Positions 36,216 through 46,768 of a stretch of DNA of 64,000 nucleotides are shown piece after piece. The notes below the pieces were generated by a model that searched no databases, was not told the origin of the DNA, and was given only the letters and a program-made list of their open reading frames with translations. The DNA is taken from positions 662,501 through 726,500 of the forward strand of contig JAODUP010000041.1 of NCBI GenBank assembly GCA_025642065.1. Reading direction: 5' to 3'. Position 1 is the first letter of the stretch. Each line of letters opens with the position of its first letter. The translations under genes were made by a program, and so were the position numbers. The DNA comes from Paralvinella palmiformis. Taxonomy: Eukaryota > Annelida > Polychaeta > Terebellida > Alvinellidae.

Positions 36216-38114
36216 GACACCACGAGATAACATCGCTGACCTTGTTACCGGATGTTATAAGAAAGTAATTGAGTTGAAGCAGATAAATCTTACATCCTCT
36301 CTCTGTCGTATGGCATAAACTAACACTGAGGTTATATGTCATAATTAATGGTTTATTTAAAATATAAAACTTGCCCTGATCCGGGATGTGAGCCAAGTGA
36401 GCATCTTCTGGATTTAAACATACATGCATTATAATTGCTAAACTGATTCCTACATCCTCTCCGCGGTCTAAAGTTTCCGGAACTTTTCTTTTTGCTTCAC
36501 AAATGATAAGGCCTACGTAGCACTAGGATACCTACCTAACCAGCCATTCCTTCGGGATCGGGCAGGGCGCGGGGGGGGTTTCACGATTGGTCATAAACCG
36601 AGAATAGCTAGGTGGCAATATTTCATTGGCTCTAACCAGTAACATGCTGTGAATGGCCAGTTTTGTGAGAGATCTTTTGATGTTGTTAGCAATGTTATCG
36701 GTAGAGGGTCAACTAACATGGTGTGGTTTGATCCTGCCACTATCTGTACACATTGGTTTAGATGTTCCCTTGTCAGTAGTACAACAGTGGCTGACAATAT
36801 CCGTCCTATATTCTGTCTTGCTTTAGCACGTCTATATACACGGTCATGTTTACAAATGTGATAAACTCCATATAGAAAGTCTTTTTTCCAATATTGCTAG
36901 TGTGGGTTTGAATCTCTCTCTGTGTGTGTGTGTGTGTGTTCGTACGTGCGTGATTGAACATGTGTGTGACGTAATTATAAGGGTAGAAATGCGGAGATTC
37001 AAACTGGTACATATACCAAAACATACAAATTTTAATTCACATACATAGAGTAATTTACATGTATAAGTATTATGATAATAGGTTGATTATTTCATTAATT
37101 CACTCTGATATTCAGCCCATAAAAATTAACTGAAAATGTAATGTACCTATTGTAGTAATATTTTAATAAGCTATATATCTTAAATTAGCATCGTAATTAT
37201 TTTATTGAGGAGATCATATGAAAGAGTTGAAGGACTAAAAGCCTAAATGAGGAAAGACCTCCCCCCCCCCCGGGACATAAGATTCCTGTTGTGAAATGAA
37301 AATATCTTGACCTGATCTCTTAAACACAGGTGATAGCTTATCTGCAACAACGAAACCTGGTAATCGGGATCCTTCAGCCAGTGAGAATTTATAATAAGCG
37401 GGATATATTTGTGTACGGACCAATTATACACCTTTTGTCATCTGGATAAATCTGATTTAGGCTCCTTACAACTAGCCTTCTGAGTGATGGTGATGACGTT
37501 TGTTGTAGATGTGTTGTTATTGATGACGTTTGTGGCAGATGTGTTGTTATTGATGACATTTCTGGCAGATGTGTTATTATTCGGTCACAGTTCTCGAACA
37601 AAACCGATCCCTAAGTTTATTTGAGATAGCGAATACGGGCGTTGATCCAGACCGCAATCCTGTACATTCAGTTCAGGATATCCTTGCTATATTACGGCCG
37701 CAACCCGCTACTTGTTTGGATTGAATCTCCTGACATTTGATGTGCCGAGGTTCCAGATTTCCGCGTAAATAAATCTCCGGATCATTTAACTGACGAGCCA
37801 GACTCCGGAATTCAGGATTTGATTTGGTCGTTCGCCGTACAGGTGGTGATCCAATATCTTCTATCTAAGAAAGCGAGTTAACGGCAGTTTTTACAGAACA
37901 TAAAACATCTCCATATCAATTAGAGGTAAAAAGCATTGAACCAAGATTAACACCTAGCCACCTACAGGAGTCGTCCTGGTGTCTGAGGCTTAGCCAATTT
38001 GTAGTAATTGCGGCACTTGTAAGCCAGGTAATGATCTCCTTACAGGTGCCTCAGGGGACTTAACTGCCGACTCTTATCAATACTCCAACCGGCTGAATCT
38101 GAACATATGGTTTT
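36216..38114. other. Non-coding DNA with short repeats
   Basis: Contains (GT)n at 36917-36940 and a C-run at 37261-37271. A 69-codon region near 36591-36800 is open on both strands, and neither reading is recognisable. No supported gene. Confidence 0.4.
37491..37580. repeat. 30-bp tandem, three copies
   Basis: TGATGACGTTTGTGGCAGAT + GTGTTGTTAT repeats at 37491, 37521 and 37551 with few differences. As 30 is divisible by 3, it gives an in-frame repeated peptide on the minus strand. Confidence 0.93.
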
Positions 38115-38136
38115 ATATGTATATATATATATATAT

Positions 38137-38178
<42 letters not shown>
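38115..38178. repeat. (AT)n-(GT)n microsatellite
   Basis: An AT run, ACCT, then about 19 GT units. Confidence 0.96.
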
Positions 38179-38180
<2 letters not shown>

Positions 38181-38321
38181 ACTCGCCCACGTATATATGC
38201 GTGGTTTAGCAGTGTGTGATTAGGCACTGGCACATGGTATCACTAATCATGCATATTTATGGATTATTCATCACGAACTTATTATAGAGAAGCGACTTTT
38301 CATGGTGACACATGTGCAATA

Positions 38322-38352
38322 TGTTTGTTTGTTTGTGTGTGTGTATGTGTGT

Positions 38353-38438
<86 letters not shown>
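38322..38438. repeat. (GTTT)n/(GT)n microsatellite, about 50 GT units
   Basis: A GTTT lead-in, two GTAT interruptions, then a long pure GT run. Confidence 0.98.
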
Positions 38439-38583
38439 TGGAGGGAGAGAGGTCGTGACACAATATATAAAACCACAGAGTTAGCAATCTGTGGCATTTC
38501 ACTGTAGGTGGTTTTATGCATTGGGATGGTCTTGCCCCTGAGGCTGTCCCTCATCATGTTACCACGGAATAGTTGAGTGCCTC

Positions 38584-38892
38584 TTAGTGCAGAGTGCTTA
38601 TGGGCGCTAGTTCAAGCCAATAAGTCAATAAAGACAGTCCTGTTCTGGTCAAGTATCTACCAGGTAACAAGCTAGATAGGACTAATGTGATGACACCGAG
38701 ACAGAACCATGATGCTATTAGGATCATATAACTATCAGGATACCCTGGCATTCCCAGATCTTCGGATCCTAACAAACAGTCTAATTGTTTAATGAGATGA
38801 CAGGTATATCCGGAACAGGCACCACTTCCTGTGGTTAGCGGGAAGCGCCAAGAAGATTTAGAGACCTCTGTAGCATTTATAACCAAGGTCAT
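38584..38892 (-). CDS. Candidate exon: one membrane segment with Cys-containing loop
   Basis: A 102-codon minus-strand frame from ATG at 38892. The frame is also open upstream for about 20 codons. The middle holds a Cys-containing stretch (GACSGYTCHLIKQLDC) and, after PDSY, one hydrophobic segment (MILIASWFCLGVITLVLSSL) followed by a basic RYLTR. An N-glycosylation motif (NAT) lies near the start. A GTAGAT donor-like site follows LLPG. The arrangement faintly recalls extracellular-loop-plus-helix exons of multispanning transporters, but I cannot name a family. No second exon was found, so it could be a chance frame. Confidence 0.25.
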   Translation of the reverse strand: MTLVINATEVSKSSWRFPLTTGSGACSGYTCHLIKQLDCLLGSEDLGMPGYPDSYMILIASWFCLGVITLVLSSLLPGRYLTRTGLSLLTYWLELAPISTLH

Positions 38893-39113
38893 TTTCGTAC
38901 ATCTTAGATCCAGACTACAGGACTTGGCCGTTGGTCTTCGGCCACAGCCGCCTCATTAATTATTCATGAGATCCATGGAAGGTGTAAGTTCCAGAATTGA
39001 ACAAAATTGCACAGTTCTAAGGTAATATCACATACACGTCTACACTGCCTGCTGAGATAATTACAGTTTGAATATTTCTAAGGGGGGTCCTCCAAGATTC
39101 ATTCACTAAACAG

Positions 39114-39289
39114 GAACAGATCAAAACCGTTCTGGATTTCAATGAATATCCCTCATTCCCTGCTGAGACAGTCTGTTATGTGGCATTGGATACACGTTTT
39201 CGCCTAAATGTTAGTAGGAAATACCATTCTAACTTTGGGTCATTTGCTGTGGTTGATTTCACAAGACACAACAATTTTGAGATCCTGAG
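39114..39289 (+). CDS. Candidate internal exon, family unknown
   Basis: A frame open from 39072 that reads, after a plausible acceptor CACTAAACAG|GA at 39113, ..QIKTVLDFNEYPSF.., then AETVCYVALDTRFRLN and ..VVDFTRHNNFEIL. It ends exactly at a near-perfect donor GAG|GTAAGT at 39290, with an in-frame TAA immediately inside the putative intron. The length (176 bp) is typical of an internal exon and the phase at the donor is 2. Amino-acid composition is protein-like. It has no ATG and no recognisable domain. It lies close to, and opposite in strand to, the frame at 38584-38892, so at most one is likely to belong to a given gene. Confidence 0.3.
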
Positions 39290-39617
39290 GTAAGTTTTTA
39301 TTTGATTGTTTAATATTAGTGTTAAGGATCACTGGTCTATCCTCTTTAGATAAACCCTTTATTAAAGGATCAAACATTTCAGGAGATGAACTTCGTCGCT
39401 TACTTTATGTCTAGTCTAGTCTACTACACAGAGGGATCTAGTCATTGACTAATGAGTGTATGATCAAGTTAAATATCATTATTATGTAATCAGTTAATAC
39501 GAGGTGTTAATAACATGTCATACTCATAGTCATATTAAATTGTAGTCTTTACATTCTATTGATCGAGATCCTGATTATCTGTCCGGAACACTGGCTATTA
39601 GATCTATTCCCCGGCAG

Positions 39618-39632
39618 GTGTGCGTGCGTGCA

Positions 39633-39674
<42 letters not shown>

Positions 39675-39681
39675 GCGTGTC

Positions 39682-39730
<49 letters not shown>
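39618..39730. repeat. (GT)n-(AT)n-(CG)n-(GT)n, Z-DNA-prone
   Basis: GTGTGCGTGCGTGCATG, about 18 AT units, then TCGCGCGCGCGCGCGCG, then about 17 GT units. Over 100 bases of almost continuous purine-pyrimidine alternation. Confidence 0.96.
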
Positions 39731-39733
<3 letters not shown>

Positions 39734-40659
39734 TGCATCATATAAAGACACCTGTGGTTGTATAAATAGATCTATAGATCTAGATGCGCGTGTCAAGGGA
39801 AAAGTCATGTGGCATAGAAATCTTTACTCTTCGGAACTCCAGCACTACATTTGGATTGTGTTATAGTCCATTAAGGGTATGTGAACTCCAGATCATAATT
39901 GTGCATTTAATAGGAATGGCATAGACCTCATCCAATAGATATATGCCACTAAACTGAGCAACGTTCAACGCGATTTGCATGGCCCTCATGGTTCGGCTTG
40001 TCCAGTTCAATTTTTGTAGAACCTTTGCCAACTGACATGACGATGTGAATGGATAAAATCAATGATCATATAGATTATAATTCAATGAATGATTCCTATT
40101 ACTGGAACATTGGTAGCTACGCATGATATCTTGTATTGAAAAGTGAACTGTATTATTTTCTGAATCAGCCATTCGTGCAATGTTTACTACATGTAAATGT
40201 CAAGGGTGTTAATACTCTAATCATTAATGTAAATATTTCCAAAACTTGCAATTTGCCCTTTACCTCTACATTAAATATTAAAAAATCTTCATTAAAATCA
40301 ATTTACATTCAGGTAAAAGTTTAATTTTAAAATCATTTATTTAATCCATTGAAACCTATGCTAAAATCCCCTACGAGTCAACCTGAATAAAGAAGGATTA
40401 GCTGTGTCATTCATCCGGAAAGATTGGTCCGCCCAATCATTGAGTTATATCCTGATAAATATCGTGTTAAATCCTTTGATAAGACACAATCGTTCAGCTG
40501 AAATACTAGTCTCAGTCTCTGTGTAATATATAATAATTTGCTGAATGATTTCCAGTATTTACCGTTAGTAAAAAGTTCCCTTCCCCTATTAACAGTGGGC
40601 GTCATTCATAGCTGTTTCTAACCCGAGGCCGCAGTTGTTAACCGATCCTTATTGGTATT
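39731..40659. other. Unique AT-rich non-coding DNA
   Basis: Contains the perfect 14-bp palindrome AGATCTATAGATCT near 39769. No gene recognised. Confidence 0.4.
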
Positions 40660-41115
40660 ATCAGTTACTTCAGCACGTATATATTATTAATAATTATATA
40701 TAAATGAAGTGTTCTTGTGGGTAACTATGTCGTAATAAGTTTATGTTTTATTGTTCACATTCGGATGGTCACCATGTGGTTAATTAATTACACAATAGAA
40801 TATGCACGCATGTACAGTGTTGGTGACCTTGCACACATAACGAAGCAAAGCTATACAAGACGCACACATGTTGGTGACGTCAGTATATAATTGCCCAGCG
40901 GGATTTACTTTGGTGAAAATGAACAAAGCTAAATTTTCTGAATTTCTGCGTACACACAATTAAAATATTCACATGACGTATTTTAATGCCGTTAGCGTTT
41001 AATAAAATCACTTTTGGTAAACTTAAAATATACAACAGCTAGAATGAGTCTTGTCTATAAGTTTAATATATTTCGGAGTAAGATGAAAATTTACAAAGAA
41101 TCTCATTAACTTAGA
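40660..41115. repeat. Unnamed dispersed repeat, copy 2
   Basis: Partner of 35770-36215 with the same order of conserved words, including TGACGTCA at 40875-40882 and AATATGCACGCATG near 40799. Confidence 0.75.
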
Positions 41116-42775
41116 CATTTTAGGTGGATAATGATTAAACGGACTCTTCTAAAAAGGTGAAAAACCATCAAAAAAGTTAACCTAATTATGACATACCTGT
41201 GTTTATATTCTCACATACAGAGAAATAATCTGAAAACTCAGACTCTGGAAATATATCACATTTATTTGGTTTTAGTTCTTCGGGTAGACGAGCAAATAAC
41301 CATTTTTATGATAAATTTTATAGATCAATATTTGTATATCTCAGAATCTCTCTGATAAGCGACCAATTGTTGACAGCGAAGCATAAAGATGTACGCAGTT
41401 GTCAAACTGTGAGTTCCTAACTTCATGACTGACCACATACAGCCACCCGTAAAGACACGTGAAAACGACTTAAATATGTTGGCCGTATTCTCGTTGTTAT
41501 TCTTTGTCTTAACAGACCACTAGAAAAACCTGCTCTAGAAGAGCACCTTATTTACTAATTGTGAACGTTGTTGATCCCAAAGGAACTTCCCTGTGATATT
41601 TACCATTGTATATAAAACATTTGTTGAAGACCGTATCTGTCGTGTACAAGACTTCGGTAGTGGCAAATAGACCATTTTGTGATGTTGTTATTCCAGGTCA
41701 TTACGTGTTATGCCGCGCTATTCGCAAATGTACAATTTGATGCCGCATTAAACTCCCCGAGGAGTATTCTGTTTCTAGCTACCATTTTCGCTAAGTGCAT
41801 GTTCTTAACATTAATGGGCCAGTCTTCTCGTGGAACACGTGAAAGGTCGGCCAGCAGAGGTCAACGTACGAAATGAACGATTTATGTCATGAAAAGTACT
41901 CATAAATCGGATAACATTTTCAAAACTCCCCCCCCCCCTCTCTCTGATTGGGTGTGTGCGCGCGCGCCTCTGTCTGTTATCCATGTGTGCGTTACCACCT
42001 GTGGATACTGCCATCCGGCACTCTGTCACCACTGTCTTGATACGGAACAATTATAAGATGGCGCGATGTCTCTTCTCCGGATCCTGCCACAAGATAAATG
42101 ACGTCAATGCATTATTTATTAGGGAAGGCAAAACTAAGACACCGAAATAAAAAAGGGTCCAAGGAAATTACTGGTTCCTTGAGAACACGCTGACCTCTCG
42201 GCTCTCCTGGCTAGAGAGATTCGGGCGGTTTTTGGTAACTTTATTGATTCCTCGACCACGATGTAATCCAGGCTTCACTTCTCCGATATTTCATCAGTGG
42301 CAGAGATTAGTGTGGGATGTCGGTTACCAGGCCTATCGATGTGGGGAATTAGCCCCACAGTACACCCACGTTGCCGATATGGGGCTGGCCAATTGGTATG
42401 TCCCGACTGCAGGGGAGCAGTAAAGACGAATATTGTGTGCCTGTAAGCGGTTTGTCTTGTAGCAGTAGGTCTTGGATAAACCTCTGATGGAAGAAAAGAG
42501 ATGACCAACTAAGAATCGTCTCTGTTAAGAAGCCAACACCCATCTGGTAGTAGGAACCTTTGCGGTTATGGATCTGCTCGTTGTTTGGGTTCAATCTAAG
42601 AGATAGTTGTCTTGCCGTCTGTGTTAATGGCGTTCCGGATCCGATCATGTGTCTCCGAGAAGCTTACTACCTGTATATACTGTGCCCCTAATATTTTACC
42701 CGGTCCAAATGTATTTTTTTATATAGGAGCTAAAATAAATAACTGCGTTTGCAATAAGACAATAGACCCATTGCA
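41116..42775. other. Unique DNA, more GC-balanced from about 41,700
   Basis: No gene recognised. A C-run precedes GTGTGTGCGCGCGCGC near 41928-41970. Overlapping frames of 60-100 codons at 42230-42650 lie on both strands with no motif. Confidence 0.4.
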
Positions 42776-42778
42776 TGA

Positions 42779-42786
42779 TGACGTCA
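42779..42786. promoter_or_regulatory. Perfect CRE box TGACGTCA
   Basis: The palindromic CREB/ATF consensus lies 124 bases upstream of the THAP-fragment ATG. It may be a leftover of that gene's promoter. It is a short motif, so chance is possible. Confidence 0.35.
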
Positions 42787-42909
42787 AAACCCAAAACAAA
42801 CCAGGTGCGCTTTGCATTGTGGGATTTATAGGGGGTCCGCTGAGCGATAATACCGTGATAATCCCGCCATTTTAACCATAAACGTCAATGTTCCGGATCT
42901 GTTATAATC

Positions 42910-43063
42910 ATGCCAAATACTAACTCCTGCGTACCGTATTGTCATGCCACTAGTAAGCAATATAAGCATTTCAGTTGGCATGTGTTGGCCGCGGGATGAA
43001 ACGCTGAGAAAGCGTTGGGTAGTTTAAATACGAAATGACAATCTGCGAGTCAAATTTGTATAA
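42910..43063 (+). pseudogene. Broken THAP zinc-finger N-terminal fragment
   Basis: From ATG 42910 the reading is MPNTNSCVPYCHATSKQYKH then FSWHVLAA. It next needs a +1 shift (an extra G in GCGGGAT at about 42991-42995) to continue DETLRKRWVV, a TAA at 43025-43027, then IRNDNLRVKFV and a stop at 43061. The CxxxC pair close after the start Met, the aromatic/His before a basic LRKRW, and the following IRxDN match the N-terminal half of the C2CH THAP domain. That domain is a DNA-binding finger of THAP proteins and of P-element-type transposases. The distal Cys-x2-His half and everything after it are missing. One frameshift and one nonsense codon make it a relic, from either a host THAP gene or a transposon. 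Confidence 0.65.
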
Positions 43064-43105
43064 TTAGTGTCAGTGTAAGGATTGACTGAAACAGTGAAAG
43101 GCGCA

Positions 43106-43200
43106 AATAAAGTGTAATTTACCAATATTATTATCCATCAAATCATAGATAATAATATTGGTAAATAAAGTGTAATTTACCATATTATTATATCCATAAA
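43106..43200. repeat. Perfect 18-bp-arm palindrome with direct repeats
   Basis: TTTACCAATATTATTATC at 43118-43135 is exactly complementary to 43148-43165, with a 12-base loop. AAATAAAGTGTAATTTACC occurs at 43106 and again at 43163. Confidence 0.85.
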
Positions 43201-43536
43201 CAATAAATTAAATTTACCAATATACAGGACTCTTCTTTTCGTTAAATATAATTTTAGTGTAATTTACTATGAACACCACATTTTAACAGTCTTTATTATG
43301 TGCAGTGAATATTATTGTACTATGGTTAACAATGTTGAATACCACACTTTACTATCATTTTATAAAGTAGCAATGACGGACGATTAGCATAATCTGATTT
43401 TCAGTTTTGGAATACAAATTTTCAACAGATCCGGAATACTCATCCTAATAATAATACATTGTGATTTAAATCCCGTTTATCTGTCTAATAAGGGCCGCCT
43501 CCTTCTGTTCGCAGTTCATTATCGTTGAGGACAAAT
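43201..43536. other. Unique AT-rich non-coding DNA
   Basis: Nothing beyond short AT-rich words related to the preceding palindrome (AATTTACCAATAT near 43213). Confidence 0.35.
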
Positions 43537-43719
43537 GACGGTTGATCTTTCACGCCCACTTTTCCCCACATGGTAGGCTAAATGGGCCGAGCGACCTGCA
43601 AAAGTAATGAAGGGAAGGTAAAGATGAAACACCCTTCATATATGCCTACGTCGAGATTCGAACTCAGGTGGTAGTTGTGTGTGATCCAACGCTCTACCAG
43701 TTAGACCACGAAGGCGCCC
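43537..43719 (-). repeat. tRNA-derived SINE, near full-length minus-strand copy
   Basis: Minus strand: GCGCCTTCGTGGTCTAACTG (A-box region), GAGTTCGAATCTC (B-box), a body with GGGTGTTTCATC, and the core GGTCGCTCGGCCCATTTAGC followed by CTACCATGTG. It closely parallels the copy at 19593. A second B-box-like GGTTCGAATCC follows at about 43731 on the plus strand. Confidence 0.85.
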
Positions 43720-43910
43720 TCCAGTTTGTAGGTTCGAATCCGACTCAAATCAATTATTATGGGATGTTTTCCTAGAGGTTTGCATCTCGGTCTCACGATC
43801 CATGTGTCACTAGCGTCGACGTTACGTAGACTACTCAGTCACTTAATGGACTAAAGACCTGAACTCAGGATGACCCGCAGTCCGTCGACTTGCGTCCATC
43901 TATTCATAAA

Positions 43911-44250
43911 CCCACCCATCCGTCCATCTAACCATCCACCCACCCATCCATCCGTCCATCTGTTCATACACTCACCCATCCATCCATCTATATATACACC
44001 CACCCATCCGTCCATCTAACCACCCACCCATCCATCCATCCGCCCATCTGTTCATATACCCACCCATCCATCCATCTATTTATACACCCACCCATCCGTC
44101 CATCTAATCACACACCCACCCACCCATCCGTGCATCTGTTCATACACCCACCCATTCGTCCATCTAATCACACACCCACCCACCCATCCGTCCATCTGTT
44201 CATACACCCACCCATTCGTCCATCTAATCATCCATTCACCAATCCATCCA
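43911..44250. repeat. CATC/CACC minisatellite with 60-bp higher-order unit
   Basis: A 4-bp CATC/CACC base repeat. The word CATCTAATCA recurs at exactly 44101, 44161 and 44221, giving a 60-bp period with near identical units. Earlier units are more diverged. As 60 is divisible by 3, it gives a Trp/Gly/Cys-rich repeated minus-strand translation, which I treat as artefact. Confidence 0.95.
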
Positions 44251-44315
44251 TCCACCTCCACTACTTTGAACTGAAACTGTCTCGTATTTCGGGCAGTACG
44301 TGAAACTGTCTTTAT

Positions 44316-44316
<1 letters not shown>

Positions 44317-44384
<68 letters not shown>

Positions 44385-44500
44385 CACACACAAACACACA
44401 CACACCACCACCACCATCTGAGTCATGTTTCCATTGTACTAGTTTCGCTCCATACACGCACACACACACGCACACACATATATATATATATTCACACACT
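44317..44500. repeat. (AT)n-(GT)n ... (CA)n-(AT)n self-complementary cluster
   Basis: AT and GT runs to about 44383, CACACA and CACCAC, a unique 50-base spacer, then CA and AT again. The GT and CA blocks could pair. Confidence 0.94.
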
Positions 44501-44925
44501 CACACACACTGGGAGATAGGGAGAGAGTGTGGGGGCTGTCTCAGTCTCTATTATTGCTACCACCTTAATGAGGTTAAAAGTATTCTGTTCAGACCTCATT
44601 AAGAACAGGAAGAAGACATAATTGGTGTAAGGATGTAATTAGTTGTCTTCTTTCTCTGCTCCAGACTCCCAACTGATAACTTACCTTTGTTCTGTTTGCT
44701 GACTCAATGTTATCAGATATTAATTAATTGAAATTTGTACCACACATAGAGAGTGGAGGTTTTTTGTCCCTGAATGGTAGCAAATCCTGAACAGATCCTG
44801 AATACTTTATAGAGAATACTGCGGCCTATTTGGTATGATTGAAAGACATGTATTTACAAGTCCTAGTCTCCAGAGTCATTACTAATGTTGGAATGTCTGG
44901 TAACTAATCTAAACAACATTTTTTG
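44501..44925. other. Unique non-coding DNA
   Basis: No gene recognised. Confidence 0.35.
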
Positions 44926-44929
44926 TATG

Positions 44930-45003
<74 letters not shown>

Positions 45004-45135
45004 GGTGAGTGGGGTGAGGTGATGTGTGAGTGAGTGAGTGAGTGAGTGAGTGAGTGAGTGAGTGAGTGAGTGAGTGAGTGAGTGAGTGAGTGAGTGAGTG
45101 AGTGAGTGAGTGAGTGAGTGAGTGAGTGAGTGAGT
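44926..45135. repeat. (AT)n followed by (GTGA)n array
   Basis: An AT tract of about 70 bases, a short GTGAGTGGGGTGAGG transition, then about 27 GTGA units. Fourth (GTGA)n array in the window, same orientation. Confidence 0.98.
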
Positions 45136-46768
45136 TGTTTAACTTTGGTCGAGTCATTGATTTCTGTTTAAGGAAGATTAGGAACAAAAAGGTAATTTAC
45201 TGTCATCTCCGTTTAGTCACCTTTTGCCGACAGACAGAACACACATTCTTATATCTGATATGATTGAAGGTTTTTTATTGAAGGATGACACATCCTTGAA
45301 ACACAGGTAACACTGAGATTCATTCCATGACTTCAGGATCTACAGCAATTTTGTTTTCGGGATATGACAATCACATAGAGGTGGTGACTTTCGTCCACTT
45401 CCCCAGGCAAGGGACTTTTATCCTAGGGTGTGTGTGTGTGTGCGTGTGTGCGCGTGGGTGCGTGATAGAGAACTCTACCCATTATAAAATGAGACTTGTC
45501 TCATGGCCAAGAATAAGTTCCTAGCGAAACTATTTTACACCTGGAATAGCAGAAATAACTAACTTTGATTAATGATAGTAATAATGTGTGGTAGATTACA
45601 CTGACAAGAAGATCATACCCGGGGGGGGGGGGGAGGCTTGCTGTGATATGCTACTGACAGGGTCATCTCCCACTGATAGACGGAGAAAGCTAGAAACAAC
45701 AACACTGAACATCATTAATATAGAGGCGAGCTTTTAGGTTAACAAAAATCGTATATATATACTATGGCCTCCCTGAGATGAAGAAATACCTGATATTACA
45801 TGGCAGATAAATTTATTGATACACTGTCTAAGTGTTGTTATAATTACTTATTAGTAATTGTGCTATTAATATATACACCTGGAATGTCAAGTTGATTAAA
45901 TATATAGAATGGATGATCCATGGTGTAGTATTTATATTTATGGTATAATGTATAACTTTTAGAAGTTAGATTCTAATCAAATTGGATAATTTAAGAACTT
46001 GAGAAATAGCTTAAAAACTGGTGTGATAATCAATAATTTTCGCATACATACATTGTATGTCATATTACTGTGACCGAGTTCAGTTATGGATCATTAAAAT
46101 ATGTGAACCTTTAGTGACTAAATTAAAAACAGACTCTTATCTATATAATTACCAAATCTTGGAATATTTCCTTGCAAGCAAACAGATCGACATATCACCG
46201 TAATGAGATAAAACACGTTATTAATTCCCATACACCTACCGGCAGTAGTCTTTTAACAAAAACATTCCATTGTTAATTAGTCATCCGATCACAATGAGAT
46301 ATATGCACTTAAATAGATGTATCTAAAAGATATGCCAACTGGCAAAATGTCATCTTTCGGATTAAAGCGAGGCGACGCTGTATAATTGGCCGCATCGTAA
46401 TAAAAGGTAACCTAGATGAAAGAAAGTCGGAATCATTGCCTAAACAAGCTATTATCATCAATCTAACAAGAATAGCTGTCACCAGGAGAAGGCCAATTAT
46501 TCACTATAGCCAGAGCATAAATCATCTCTCTTGGAAGAAGCCGTCTATTCATCTTCCTGATGGCAGACATGTCTCCTCCGGCAGCAGGTAGTCTCAGCAT
46601 CACGGGTCCAGACGTGATACTTGCAGCAGTAACATGGTTTAAACTAGAGATAGTTGTAGAATGCTACCTTCCACTGTTCATGTTCAAGGGCACCGTGTTG
46701 TAATTCGAAGATTTAGTCTATGTGTTGCTAGAAGGACCAAGTGTTCAACCAGCGAGGTCACATTTGGC
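45136..46768. other. Unique DNA, enhancer-like from about 46,360
   Basis: A (GT)n/(GC) tract at 45427-45463 and a 13-base G-run at 45621-45633. From about 46,360 to 46,700 the sequence is complex, with words such as GGCCAATTATTCAC and AGCTGTCACC. No gene recognised. Confidence 0.4.

Noticed and set aside
36591..36861. Overlapping 68-70-codon frames on both strands
   Set aside because: Both strands are open over the same bases and neither translation resembles a family. Probably chance.
44076..44426. Trp/Gly/Cys-rich repeated minus-strand frame
   Set aside because: Translation of the 60-bp CATC/CACC minisatellite, whose period is divisible by 3.
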